From the NCBI GenBank assembly GCA_947066105.1, contig CAMSYM010000010.1, positions 1-64,000 of the forward strand: 64,000 nucleotides of DNA, given 5' to 3'. Origin of the DNA: an uncultured Clostridia bacterium. Lineage in GTDB: Bacteria; Bacillota; Clostridia; Christensenellales; Pumilibacteraceae. Shown here piece after piece: positions 44,735 through 52,957 of this stretch (the stretch's first letter is position 1; every line of letters begins with the position of its first letter). The position numbers and the translations under genes are program-made. The notes beneath the pieces were generated by a model that saw nothing but the letters and a program-made list of their open reading frames with translations, ran no database searches and was not told the origin of the DNA.

Positions 44735-46819
44735 TTACTTATCGTTGACGCTTTTCCATTCCAACAGTTTTTCTATATCGTCGCGCTGGACCGACGAAGA
44801 TATGCGTTCGAGCGCGCCGTCGAAATCGTCCTGCGTAATGCTCTTTTCGCCCGTCTTAACGCCGCGAAGCGCCGATATCTCCTCCGCGCAATCCAAAAGG
44901 TTGGTCATATCCGAACCGTTAAAGCCGTTTGTCTTTTCGACGACGCCGTCGATATCGAGTTCGTCCGAAATGCGCACAACGCCGTTTTCGGCGATCTTTT
45001 TAAGTCGGCGGTCTATCATGTATCTGCGCGCGGGCGCGTCGGGCAAGCCCACGTACACGCGCGTGCCGAACCGACCGGGGCGGATAAACGCGCTGTCGAC
45101 GTCCCACGGCTTGTTGGTCGCCGCTATCAAGAACAAAATATTATCGCGCTTTTTGCCGTACTCCTCTATGCCCTGCAATTGCGCCAGCAATTCCGATCTA
45201 AGCTGTTTCGCGTATTGCGATTTGGTGGACTTGGGGGATATGGAATCCATCTCGTCGAAATATATGACGGCGCACGGGAACGACCGTGCCTGAGCAAACA
45301 GCGCGCGCACCGCTTTTTCGGTATTGCCCACGCCCTGATTCAACAGGTCGGACGGCTTGACCGAGCAAAACGCCGCGCCGATCTCTTTTGCTATCGCCGC
45401 CGCGATCATGGTCTTGCCCGTTCCCGGCGGTCCGTAAAGCAACATTCCGCCGCCGCTTTTGCGCACGTAGCCCTCGAACACTTCGGGGCGTTCGAGCGGC
45501 AACAAAACCTTTACCTTTACTATCTCTTTAACGTCGTCCAAGCCCGCTATGTCGTCGAAGCCTATCACAGGCAACGTATCCCAGTCGAACGCATACTCGG
45601 AGTCGCCGAACGCGCCGTCGAGAACTTTGTCCTCGGGACGCGTCTGCGCCGACTGCTCGGACGGCTTTTTGACGCTCGGCGCGCTTTCGCCGCGAACGGG
45701 TGAAACCGTATCGCGTCCGTCGAGCATCGCGGGCGGCAGATCGTCGACCGCGATCTCGGTCATTTGCGCATCGGTCGGGTTTTTGAGCCGTACCACGCGT
45801 CGCGACTGACGCGTTACGATCCGCTCGAACGTGTTGCGCACTTCCCTGCCGTTGCCGAAGTTTTTATCGCGGTTTTCGTACAGCTCCGAAAAATGGCGCA
45901 CGAGCGCGGCTTTGGCGGCGTCGGCGACCGTGTATCGGCTTTTTGCGCACAGCGACATGAAAATCTTATAAAGCTCGTCGCCCGTATAATCGGCAAAACG
46001 GATATAATTCTTGAACCGCGATCTCAGTCCCGGATTGGACGAAATGAACTTTTCCATAAGCCCGTCGTAGCCTGCGACTATGACGACGAGATTGTCGCGC
46101 TTGTCCTCCATTTCTTTGAGAACTGTATCTATCGCTTCCTGTCCGAAATCGTTCGCGCCGCCGTTTGCGAGCGAATACGCTTCATCGATGAACAATACTC
46201 CGCCGTACGCCTTTTTAAGCACGTCGCGCGTTTTCACCGCCGTTTGACCTATATACCCCGCGACGAGCGCGCTCCTGTCGACCTCTACCAAATGCCCTTC
46301 GGACAAAAGACCGAGCGCGCAGTATATCTGCGCCATCAGCCGAGCGACGGTCGTCTTGCCCGTGCCGGGATTGCCCGTAAACACCAAATGATACGACATG
46401 TCGGGAACGGGCATGCCGCGGTCCTTGCGCATTTGAAAGACCTTTATCTGATCGACCCAGTCGCGCACGCTGCTTTTTACCGCGCCCAGTCCGACCAGCT
46501 TATCGAGTTCGGCAAGCGCGACGTCGAGCGTGACCTTGTCGTTGCGTTTGATCTCCACGACGGACTGCTGTTCGTCGTCCGACGTTTCGTTTTTCTTTTT
46601 GGGCGCGGAAATGTTTTCGGCGCATTCCACCAAACGCTTTGCGCGGGCATAGCGCGCCTTTTGCAATTCGCCGTCGCTCGCCTTTGCCATTTTAAGCATC
46701 TGTTCGGCGGCAAGCATATAGTAACGCTTGGCTAGCGCCTTTTCGCCGCGTTTACTGCATTCCTTGGCTTTGCCGTAATACAGATTGAACGTTTCGTTGA
46801 GTATGCTTACGTTATCCAT
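44735..46819 (-). CDS. MIT domain - CbbX-type AAA - Vps4-type AAA ATPase
   Basis: 694 aa. Residues 5-70 form an antiparallel helical bundle resembling a MIT domain (NLYYGKAKECSKRGEKALAK, later RAKRLVECAENI). Residues ~100-340: CbbX/SpoVK-type AAA, Walker A GNPGTGKT (149-156), Walker B VLFIDEAY. A flexible linker 345-415 follows. Residues ~418-690: Vps4/katanin-class AAA, GFDDIAGLDDVKE, GPPGTGKT (463-470), VIYFDEMDS, AATNKPWDVDSA, RPGRFG, and a C-terminal helix DDFDGALERI...RDDIEKL like Vps4. Last gene of an operon with two Snf7-like proteins; likely remodels their polymers. Confidence 0.88.
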   Translation of the reverse strand: MDNVSILNETFNLYYGKAKECSKRGEKALAKRYYMLAAEQMLKMAKASDGELQKARYARAKRLVECAENISAPKKKNETSDDEQQSVVEIKRNDKVTLDVALAELDKLVGLGAVKSSVRDWVDQIKVFQMRKDRGMPVPDMSYHLVFTGNPGTGKTTVARLMAQIYCALGLLSEGHLVEVDRSALVAGYIGQTAVKTRDVLKKAYGGVLFIDEAYSLANGGANDFGQEAIDTVLKEMEDKRDNLVVIVAGYDGLMEKFISSNPGLRSRFKNYIRFADYTGDELYKIFMSLCAKSRYTVADAAKAALVRHFSELYENRDKNFGNGREVRNTFERIVTRQSRRVVRLKNPTDAQMTEIAVDDLPPAMLDGRDTVSPVRGESAPSVKKPSEQSAQTRPEDKVLDGAFGDSEYAFDWDTLPVIGFDDIAGLDDVKEIVKVKVLLPLERPEVFEGYVRKSGGGMLLYGPPGTGKTMIAAAIAKEIGAAFCSVKPSDLLNQGVGNTEKAVRALFAQARSFPCAVIYFDEMDSISPKSTKSQYAKQLRSELLAQLQGIEEYGKKRDNILFLIAATNKPWDVDSAFIRPGRFGTRVYVGLPDAPARRYMIDRRLKKIAENGVVRISDELDIDGVVEKTNGFNGSDMTNLLDCAEEISALRGVKTGEKSITQDDFDGALERISSSVQRDDIEKLLEWKSVNDK

Positions 46820-46824
46820 ACTTA

Positions 46825-47391
46825 TTACATGCTCATTTTCTTTTTAAGCTCTTCGAGCTCGCGGTCGATCATGGCTTCGGTCATGTCCGCGGACGCGGCG
46901 TCGTTGTCTATAAGCTTTTCGAGCTCGGCGTTTTCCGATTCCGAACCGAACGTGCTCGTAGAGAACGCCGCCTCGGTCTCTTCCATAAAGCTTTCCATCT
47001 GCTCGGTCTGCATTTCCACGCCCGCCATAGCGTCGGTGAACTGCTTTTGCACGCGTAAAAAATCGCGCTCGCGCGTGAGCTTCAACATGTCCTTGCTGAG
47101 CGAACTCATGCCCTCCAAAAACTCGCTCGTCATGACCGACATGTCCTTCATTTGCGAAGTGATCTCGAAATTGAGCTTCATTTCGTAGACGCGCCGTTGC
47201 TGAGCGATCGTCATGCGCAAGCCGGCGAGCGCGAGATTGTACTGAGCGGTCAAGCCCTGAGCGCGCGCCTGTCTGCCCGCCTCTATGTACACCTTTTTTT
47301 GCTCTTCCAGTTTTTGGATCTGCTTGTTCATCGCATTGATGGTCTTTTTGATGAGCATGCGCTTTTCTATTTCTTTCCTTGACGTAGCCAT
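46825..47391 (-). CDS. Snf7/CHMP-like ESCRT-III protein with C-terminal MIM
   Basis: 188 aa, entirely helical and charged: basic first half (1-75), acidic second half. The segment KQFTDAMAGVEMQTEQMESF (116-135) resembles the CHMP1 helix containing F-E, D-V-x-T and M-E-x-x-M. The extreme C terminus, EAMIDRELEELK (172-183), fits the MIM1 pattern (D/E)xxLxxRLxxLK except Glu for Arg, exactly where CHMPs carry it. Starts by TAATG overlap with the upstream gene; ends 5 bp before the MIT-AAA gene. Distinct from PspA/Vipp1 by length and the MIM tail. Confidence 0.75.
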   Translation of the reverse strand: MATSRKEIEKRMLIKKTINAMNKQIQKLEEQKKVYIEAGRQARAQGLTAQYNLALAGLRMTIAQQRRVYEMKLNFEITSQMKDMSVMTSEFLEGMSSLSKDMLKLTRERDFLRVQKQFTDAMAGVEMQTEQMESFMEETEAAFSTSTFGSESENAELEKLIDNDAASADMTEAMIDRELEELKKKMSM

Positions 47392-48026
47392 TATTGCTCC
47401 TTTTCGTTATCGTCGATCTCTACGGGATCGGATTTTTCTCCGTCGACTGCGGGCGCGGGTTCGACGCGCTCGGCGAACATCTCCTCGTCGGCGGCGACGG
47501 CTTCCTCCGTTTCGAACATGGCGAGCAAACGGTCGTCGTCCTCGCTCTTGCCGTATATCGCGCCGTTCTGCTCGTACGCGTCCTCCACCATAGCAAACGT
47601 TTCGTCGGCGGCGGTCAACACGTCCTCCGCCGCAATGCGCGTGTCGAGCGTTTTATTGAGAAACTTGGCAAGCCCGCGCTGATCCGCGAGCAAGCCGCCG
47701 AGCGACATCTTGGACGAAGTCTTGAAAAACTTGTTGTCGTCGATCGCGCTTTTAAGCTTGTTCAACAGCCTGATGTTGTACATCAAATACATGGCGCGCT
47801 TTACGCTGTCCTCGCGCTCTGTTTTGAGCGCGTTTATCTTTTTTGCATAAAACAGCTTTATCTCGCGATTGGTTTCCGTCCGACCCTTAGCCATCAGCTC
47901 GTCGATCTTTTTTTGCTTTTCGACAAGCTCGTCCTCTATGCGCTGAGATTCCTTTTCCAATTGGCAAATGGCGTCCACAACTTCCTCGCGCGTAAGCTTG
48001 TCGTATTTACTTCTGAACAGTCCCAT
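47391..48026 (-). CDS. Snf7/CHMP-like coiled-coil protein, first gene of ESCRT-like operon
   Basis: 211 aa. Begins MGLFRSKYDKL, like the short amphipathic N terminus of Snf7-type proteins, then long basic helices (~12-98: DAICQLEKESQRIEDELVEK), a central helix ~105-155 and a long acidic unstructured tail with little order. This hairpin-then-acidic layout matches ESCRT-III subunits, but residue-level similarity is weaker than in the second gene. ACGGAG precedes ATG 48026. Overlaps the next gene by one base. Confidence 0.65.
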   Translation of the reverse strand: MGLFRSKYDKLTREEVVDAICQLEKESQRIEDELVEKQKKIDELMAKGRTETNREIKLFYAKKINALKTEREDSVKRAMYLMYNIRLLNKLKSAIDDNKFFKTSSKMSLGGLLADQRGLAKFLNKTLDTRIAAEDVLTAADETFAMVEDAYEQNGAIYGKSEDDDRLLAMFETEEAVAADEEMFAERVEPAPAVDGEKSDPVEIDDNEKEQ

Positions 48027-48075
48027 AATTTCTCCGTTTGCGTCGATTCGCATTTTGCAAATCTCGACCTATATC

Positions 48076-48104
48076 ATTATAATACATCGCGCGCCGAAAA
48101 TCAA
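48076..48104 (-). promoter_or_regulatory. promoter of ESCRT-like operon
   Basis: Minus strand TTGATT (48099-48104), 17-bp spacer, TATAAT (48076-48081); start ~43 nt before the first ATG. Confidence 0.8.
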
Positions 48105-48266
48105 GCACTTTCGGAAAATCGACAAAACAGCCGACGGCTTTGCCGCGCCCGACATGCGCCTATCCGCCTTTAATCGCGAACGGTGGCGCATTTCCCGATA
48201 TACACACTTTTACGCGGTCATTCGTACCGTATCCAAAAAAAATTTTTATTTTTTAACAAAAAACGC

Positions 48267-48293
48267 TTGACATACCCCCCCCCGTGCTATCAT
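48267..48293 (+). promoter_or_regulatory. promoter with C9 homopolymer spacer
   Basis: TTGACA (48267-48272) and extended -10 TGCTATCAT (48285-48293); the spacer is only 15 bp and contains nine consecutive C (48275-48283). Confidence 0.65.
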
Positions 48294-48320
48294 GAAAATA
48301 CCGAAATCAAAGGAGAAGTT

Positions 48321-48827
48321 ATGAACATCACATTGACCGCGGGAGAGCGAACTCTCAAAACCTGGGATTACGCCAAAACGAAAGAAGGGCGCAAAACCAC
48401 TCAACACACCCTTATACTCACCGACAAACGCATTATTGCGGCGAGCGAAGGGCCGCAACAGATTCGACGTTGCGAGATACCCGTCGCCGCCGCAAAATCG
48501 ATAAGCGGTTCGGCGGAAAAACAAGCCACGTTTTTTACATACGTGAAGTTAATCATGTCGATACCGTTCGCGCTGTTGATAATAGGCATACCCTTCTTGC
48601 TCCGCACTATCAAGGAATTGCGCGCATGCGCGTTCGAACTGACCGTTACCACCTACGGCGACGAAGGCGCGCCGCTAACGCTATACGGCAAAACGGAGCA
48701 AGTGCAACGGCGCGGGATCTTCGCACTGTTCGGCAAGAAAAAGCAAAAGATCTACGTCGACAAGCATGTAGCTTTTTCCATAATAGACGAGCTGACCGCC
48801 GCGGTGGCGGGCGCGCAAAGAGATTGA
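48321..48827 (+). CDS. bacterial PH-domain membrane protein
   Basis: 168 aa. A PH-like strand pattern (HTLILTDKRIIAASEG) ~5-65, one hydrophobic segment ~73-94 (a possible hairpin), and continuing PH-like strands to the C terminus. Bacterial PH domains sit at membranes. AAAGGAGA precedes ATG 48321; a longer frame to 48183 has no support. Divergent from the ESCRT-like operon with 294 bp between starts; functional linkage is unproven. Confidence 0.7.
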   Translation: MNITLTAGERTLKTWDYAKTKEGRKTTQHTLILTDKRIIAASEGPQQIRRCEIPVAAAKSISGSAEKQATFFTYVKLIMSIPFALLIIGIPFLLRTIKELRACAFELTVTTYGDEGAPLTLYGKTEQVQRRGIFALFGKKKQKIYVDKHVAFSIIDELTAAVAGAQRD

Positions 48828-48869
48828 TCGCAAGGCTCGCAACGCAACCGACAAAACGACCGTAACGCA

Positions 48870-48905
48870 AAAACGGCGCTAAGGCAAATTCCTTAACGCC
48901 GTTTT
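48870..48905. terminator. bidirectional terminator
   Basis: AAAACGGCG-c-TAAGG pairs with CCTTA-a-CGCCGTTTT, then GTTGTTT. Shared by convergent PH-domain and lipoprotein genes. Confidence 0.85.
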
Positions 48906-49017
48906 GTTGTTTATCTATCCTACCATATGACCGCGACGTACCTAACGGAGACTGCGATAATTACCGCAAATCTCGTATCGAACGCACGCGCTTCCGCTCA
49001 AACGCTTATTCCGAATA

Positions 49018-51507
49018 TCAAACTTGTTTGTAATCTGCGGTCTCGTAAACGACGTATATCCCGTCCGCGCCGAACTTGACTACGCCGGCAAACGTCGCGT
49101 CGTACTCCGCGCCATCCTGCGAAAATCTTTCCGTGCCTTGAAAACGGTGTTCGGCGCGCTCGTCGGCAACCACCGCATACCGCGACAAACGCTCTGCGCC
49201 GTTGCCGCTCACCTTGTACAGAGAAATATCGAGCTTGTATTCCCCGACTGCCACGTCGAATAATTTGAGCGTTATCTTACCGAACTTGAAATCGATACCG
49301 CTTTCGCCGACTATGCCCGTAAGTTCCGCCAAAGCGATACTTTCGTCCGCGCCTTCGAGCGACAACACGATCTTATACTCGTCGCCTACGCCGAACACGG
49401 GCGTTTTTCCATATGCGAACTCCATGCTTGACAAGTCGAACGCAAGCTCTTCCGCATTGTAAACGGGCGTCCCCGTCTGCTCCGGCACGATCGCAGGCAA
49501 CGCTTTTTCGGAATACACGTCAGTCACCGTGATCGTACTGCCGCAGACTAACGTTCTGCCCGAAACCACCTCGTTGAACTTTATCTCGTCGCCGTCATCA
49601 TGCGAATAGTAACGCGTTCCGACAGTGGAAAGCTCGCGAGCCGACCCGCCGTTTAAGTAGCGGCGATCGGAAATGCGGATACTCCCGTTTTCCGTGCGCT
49701 TGGAAAGATAGGCGACAAGCACGTGCTTTTTGTTTTGTTCCAACGCAGGCACCGCCGCATCGGCGGCAAACCCGCTCACAGTCACGCCCGCGCGGTCGTA
49801 TTTGACCTCTCGCGTTTCCAGCTCCGCAAGCCCCGTATCGCTCATCAACGCGACGGTTAGCGAATAACTGCCGTTTTCGTCGAACAGCACGGATGCGGGG
49901 ATATCGCATCGCACGCCCGAAATATCCAACGTTTCTATATCGACTACATTTACCGTTCCGCTAACATTTATATCTATACTTTCGTATATCTCGTTGTTTT
50001 CGGTCTGCTCGTCCTGCGCGATCGATTTGGGCGTAAATATCCCGTCGAACTCGGCGTTCCACTTTTGCGCGCCGAAATGTCCGAGCTTCGCGGTGATGTC
50101 GTCGTACAGTTCGTCGACGGCGTCGTCCGAAAGATATATGTATTCGGGTGTGCCGAACGCCGTCCACTCACGTATAAATTCGTCGAAATCCCATCCGCCG
50201 AAGCAAAGATGTTCGACTGTTTCGGCATACTCTGTTTTTACAGTCAAGCCCCATTTCGCGAGCAACTCGTCGATATCGATGTCGTTATAGAGCGAGCAAT
50301 ATATGATCGGCTTTATCGCTTGACCCATCGTGTATATGCTTCCGCGCAACCCCCAACTGCTTTTATCGGTATTCTCGTCGAAATAATAAATTTGACGGCC
50401 GTCGTATTCGACATCGCCGATTTGCATGCGTATCAAATGATTCAATCCATCATAGCTTTCATCGGGATAGTAAAACGCCCTATCCCAGCCGTCTATCGCG
50501 TAAAGATTGAGCTCCAATTCGTGTTTGCCGTATGCATGCATGTTTTTCAAAAGCAAGTTGCCCGACGCGTCGTACACGGCGAAACGATCGGAAGAAAACT
50601 TCGCTTCGTCTAAGTTGTATTCTATCACGATCGGCTTGTCATCGTACTCGGTTATGATCGTTTTGTTACGCATCTTGAACCCGTTGTTACCGTCCTGCAT
50701 ATATTGCTTGGTAACGGCGCGTTCATCGGAGCTCAGATCCGCTTGCAACAAATATCTATACTCCATTCCCGTTTCATAGTAGTGTTCGTTATACACGCAC
50801 GTCCAGATTTCGTCCTCGACATAGTCGACGGCAAAAGACATGACCGTACCGTTATCTTTATTGTATATCGCATAACTTCCGCCGACAGTCATTTTGCCCA
50901 AATAATTGTATGCGCACCGTACGATTTGATAAACAGTTTGAGTTTCCATGTCGTAACGCTGTTCTATCGTCACAGTGTCGTTTTGCTTGTCGTATCCGAC
51001 TTTAAAATCGCAAAAATTTCTTGGCGCGGCGACCCAAACGCCAAGCTGTCGACACACTGCGAGCGCATCGTCTTTTATGGACTTGAACCCGTCTATCGTG
51101 CTATCGACAAACGCGATCTGCTGACCGTAATGCGCGTCGTAATCGCTTACATCGTCCTTAGTCGGCGTAGTCAAATCGACGACTTCTCTATCCGCTTCCG
51201 CGCGAACGCCGCTATTGCGCCGCGCCGACATCGTCGCGCCGCCTATATTTTCCACGGCGCTGATATTCGGCAATTCGTCGACTCCCTGCGCAAGCGTCTT
51301 AGCCCTGTCGAATACCGTTGTATATTTATCGCCGACTTCGGGCAGATCGGGTGCGTCGGGACCGACGGGTTTATCGGGGTATTCGGGCGTACCTATCGAC
51401 GGCGGATCGTTACCGCCCGCGGGCGGCACGTTCCCGCATGCGACAAGACCGACCGACGAGCATACGAGCGCGCCGCACAAAAGCAATGATATGATCTTCT
51501 TCTTCAT
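49018..51507 (-). CDS. large secreted lipoprotein, unknown function
   Basis: 829 aa. Signal peptide KKKIISLLLCGALVCSSVG with lipobox LVAC, Cys24 lipidated, then a Pro/Gly-rich spacer (PPAGGNDPP). The rest is a soluble surface protein with many beta-strand-like Tyr/Val segments; no catalytic motif recognised. GAAGGAG precedes ATG 51507. Own promoter at 51541-51569. Just downstream of an ABC ATPase that lacks a permease, but not an FtsX-type membrane protein itself. Confidence 0.75.
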   Translation of the reverse strand: MKKKIISLLLCGALVCSSVGLVACGNVPPAGGNDPPSIGTPEYPDKPVGPDAPDLPEVGDKYTTVFDRAKTLAQGVDELPNISAVENIGGATMSARRNSGVRAEADREVVDLTTPTKDDVSDYDAHYGQQIAFVDSTIDGFKSIKDDALAVCRQLGVWVAAPRNFCDFKVGYDKQNDTVTIEQRYDMETQTVYQIVRCAYNYLGKMTVGGSYAIYNKDNGTVMSFAVDYVEDEIWTCVYNEHYYETGMEYRYLLQADLSSDERAVTKQYMQDGNNGFKMRNKTIITEYDDKPIVIEYNLDEAKFSSDRFAVYDASGNLLLKNMHAYGKHELELNLYAIDGWDRAFYYPDESYDGLNHLIRMQIGDVEYDGRQIYYFDENTDKSSWGLRGSIYTMGQAIKPIIYCSLYNDIDIDELLAKWGLTVKTEYAETVEHLCFGGWDFDEFIREWTAFGTPEYIYLSDDAVDELYDDITAKLGHFGAQKWNAEFDGIFTPKSIAQDEQTENNEIYESIDINVSGTVNVVDIETLDISGVRCDIPASVLFDENGSYSLTVALMSDTGLAELETREVKYDRAGVTVSGFAADAAVPALEQNKKHVLVAYLSKRTENGSIRISDRRYLNGGSARELSTVGTRYYSHDDGDEIKFNEVVSGRTLVCGSTITVTDVYSEKALPAIVPEQTGTPVYNAEELAFDLSSMEFAYGKTPVFGVGDEYKIVLSLEGADESIALAELTGIVGESGIDFKFGKITLKLFDVAVGEYKLDISLYKVSGNGAERLSRYAVVADERAEHRFQGTERFSQDGAEYDATFAGVVKFGADGIYVVYETADYKQV

Positions 51508-51540
51508 ATTAACTCCTTCACCGATCAAATCGGAAATATT

Positions 51541-51569
51541 TATATATTTTTACCGTATAATTACGTCAA
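51541..51569 (-). promoter_or_regulatory. promoter of large lipoprotein
   Basis: Minus strand TTGACG (51564-51569), 17-bp spacer, TATATA (51541-51546). Confidence 0.65.
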
Positions 51570-51571
51570 AG

Positions 51572-52273
51572 CTACCATTCTATCGTTTCCACCGGCGTGC
51601 GCTCGGCGTTAAGCTCGATCTTTTCCACCTTGCCGCTACGCATATGTATCACCTTGTCCGCCATGGGCGCGATCGCTCCGTTGTGCGTGATGAGTATCAC
51701 CGTCTTGTTGTATTTGAGATTGACCTCTTCGAGCAAGCCCAAGACCATTTTGCCCGTTTTGTAATCGAGCGCGCCCGTCGGCTCGTCGCACAGCAACAGC
51801 AACGGATTTTTCGCGACGGCACGCGCGATCGCGACGCGTTGCTGTTCGCCGCCCGAAAGCTGACTGGGAAAGTTACGCGCGCGGTCGGCAAGCCCTACGC
51901 GGTCGAGCGTTTCCGCGGGATCGAGATGATCGGGCGCGACCGACGCCGCGAACTCTACGTTTTCGAGCGCATTGAGATTGGCTATAAGATTGTAAAACTG
52001 AAATACGAACCCGACTTTTTCGCGTCTGAACAACGTAAGACGTTTTTGACTGTACTTGGTTATGTCCTCGCCGTCGACGACGACTTCGCCGCCCGACGCG
52101 CTGTCCATACCGCCCAAAATATTGAGTACGGTGGACTTGCCCGCGCCCGACGCGCCGAGTACGACAACAAACTCGCCCTTTTCGACGGTAAAGTCGACGC
52201 CCGCAAGCGCCTGTATCTCCACTTCGCCGAACTTATACGTTTTGCTTACGTTTTTGAATTGAATAAGACTCAC
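51572..52273 (-). CDS. LolD/MacB-type ABC transporter ATPase, orphan
   Basis: 233 aa. Walker [10 protein letters not shown] near 41, Q-loop QFYNLI, signature LSGGEQQR near 140, Walker [15 protein letters not shown]-loop THN. The tail PVETIEW is typical of Firmicutes ATPases paired with FtsX-type permeases. Here no permease follows; the next gene is a lipoprotein with its own promoter. Preceded by a TetR gene with 19 bp between them, so co-regulated. The permease may be elsewhere or lost. Confidence 0.9.
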   Translation of the reverse strand: MSLIQFKNVSKTYKFGEVEIQALAGVDFTVEKGEFVVVLGASGAGKSTVLNILGGMDSASGGEVVVDGEDITKYSQKRLTLFRREKVGFVFQFYNLIANLNALENVEFAASVAPDHLDPAETLDRVGLADRARNFPSQLSGGEQQRVAIARAVAKNPLLLLCDEPTGALDYKTGKMVLGLLEEVNLKYNKTVILITHNGAIAPMADKVIHMRSGKVEKIELNAERTPVETIEW

Positions 52274-52292
52274 CGCGATCCTCCTTTCCCGC

Positions 52293-52802
52293 TCACGTCT
52301 TGCGGAACATTCGTTCGGTTTTTACCCTGCCGTAATAGCAGTACCACATGCGTTTGAGTTCTTCCGTCGGCGCGAGCGCGGTAAGATCGTCGACTATGCC
52401 GTTTACGAGCGCGGACAATTCTATTTGCGAGCGCGGCGCGTCGGACGATCCGTCGGCATACACGCTCGACCCGATAAAATCGAAATACGTCCTGTCCTCC
52501 GTCGCGAACTCGTCGAGTACTGCGCGAACGGCGCCGAGCATATCGTCGGGCGTGTCGCCGTTTTTCAGAATGACCGCAAACTCCTTACGCAACAGCTTTA
52601 ACCGTTCTATGCACAACAACCGCACTATCTCGTCCTTACTTTCGAGATATACGTAAACCGTCGCCTTGGAATATCCCGCTTCCTTGGCAAGCATGTTCAT
52701 GTTCATACCGTCGTAGCCGTACTGCATAAGCAAACGGTCCGCGGCTTCCAACAGCGTTTTCCTATGATAGCGCGCAACCGCCGCCTTCTTTTCTTCCGAC
52801 AT
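52293..52802 (-). CDS. TetR family regulator
   Basis: 169 aa. N-terminal HTH (ADRLLMQYGYDGMNMNMLAK, then GYSKATVYVYLESKDEI), ligand domain with no recognised signature. GAGGTCA precedes the ATG. Operon with the LolD-type ATPase, which it probably represses. No clear palindrome in its promoter. Confidence 0.88.
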   Translation of the reverse strand: MSEEKKAAVARYHRKTLLEAADRLLMQYGYDGMNMNMLAKEAGYSKATVYVYLESKDEIVRLLCIERLKLLRKEFAVILKNGDTPDDMLGAVRAVLDEFATEDRTYFDFIGSSVYADGSSDAPRSQIELSALVNGIVDDLTALAPTEELKRMWYCYYGRVKTERMFRKT

Positions 52803-52817
52803 GTTGACCTCGTTTGT

Positions 52818-52846
52818 ATTGTAGCATAGATCGCCTGCATTGTCAA
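52818..52846 (-). promoter_or_regulatory. promoter of TetR/ABC ATPase operon
   Basis: Minus strand TTGACA (52841-52846), 17-bp spacer, TACAAT (52818-52823). Confidence 0.8.
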
Positions 52847-52876
52847 TGGAAATATTTGTCGCTTTGCCGCACGATA

Positions 52877-52905
52877 AAAGCGCGGATGTTTTTTATCCGC
52901 GCTTT
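52877..52905 (-). terminator. terminator of DUF885 gene
   Basis: AAAGCGCGGAT pairs with ATCCGCGCTTT around a 7-nt loop; TTTTATC follows on the minus strand. Confidence 0.8.
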
Positions 52906-52957
52906 ATTTAACTATCCGATCGTCGCGCGCATCACGCAGTAAACGATCGCGTTTGCG

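Noticed and set aside
46825..48026. Assigning the two coiled-coil proteins to PspA/Vipp1
   Set aside because: They are shorter, lack recognisable PspA sequence blocks, one ends in a MIM-like motif, and the operon ATPase is Vps4-like with a MIT domain.
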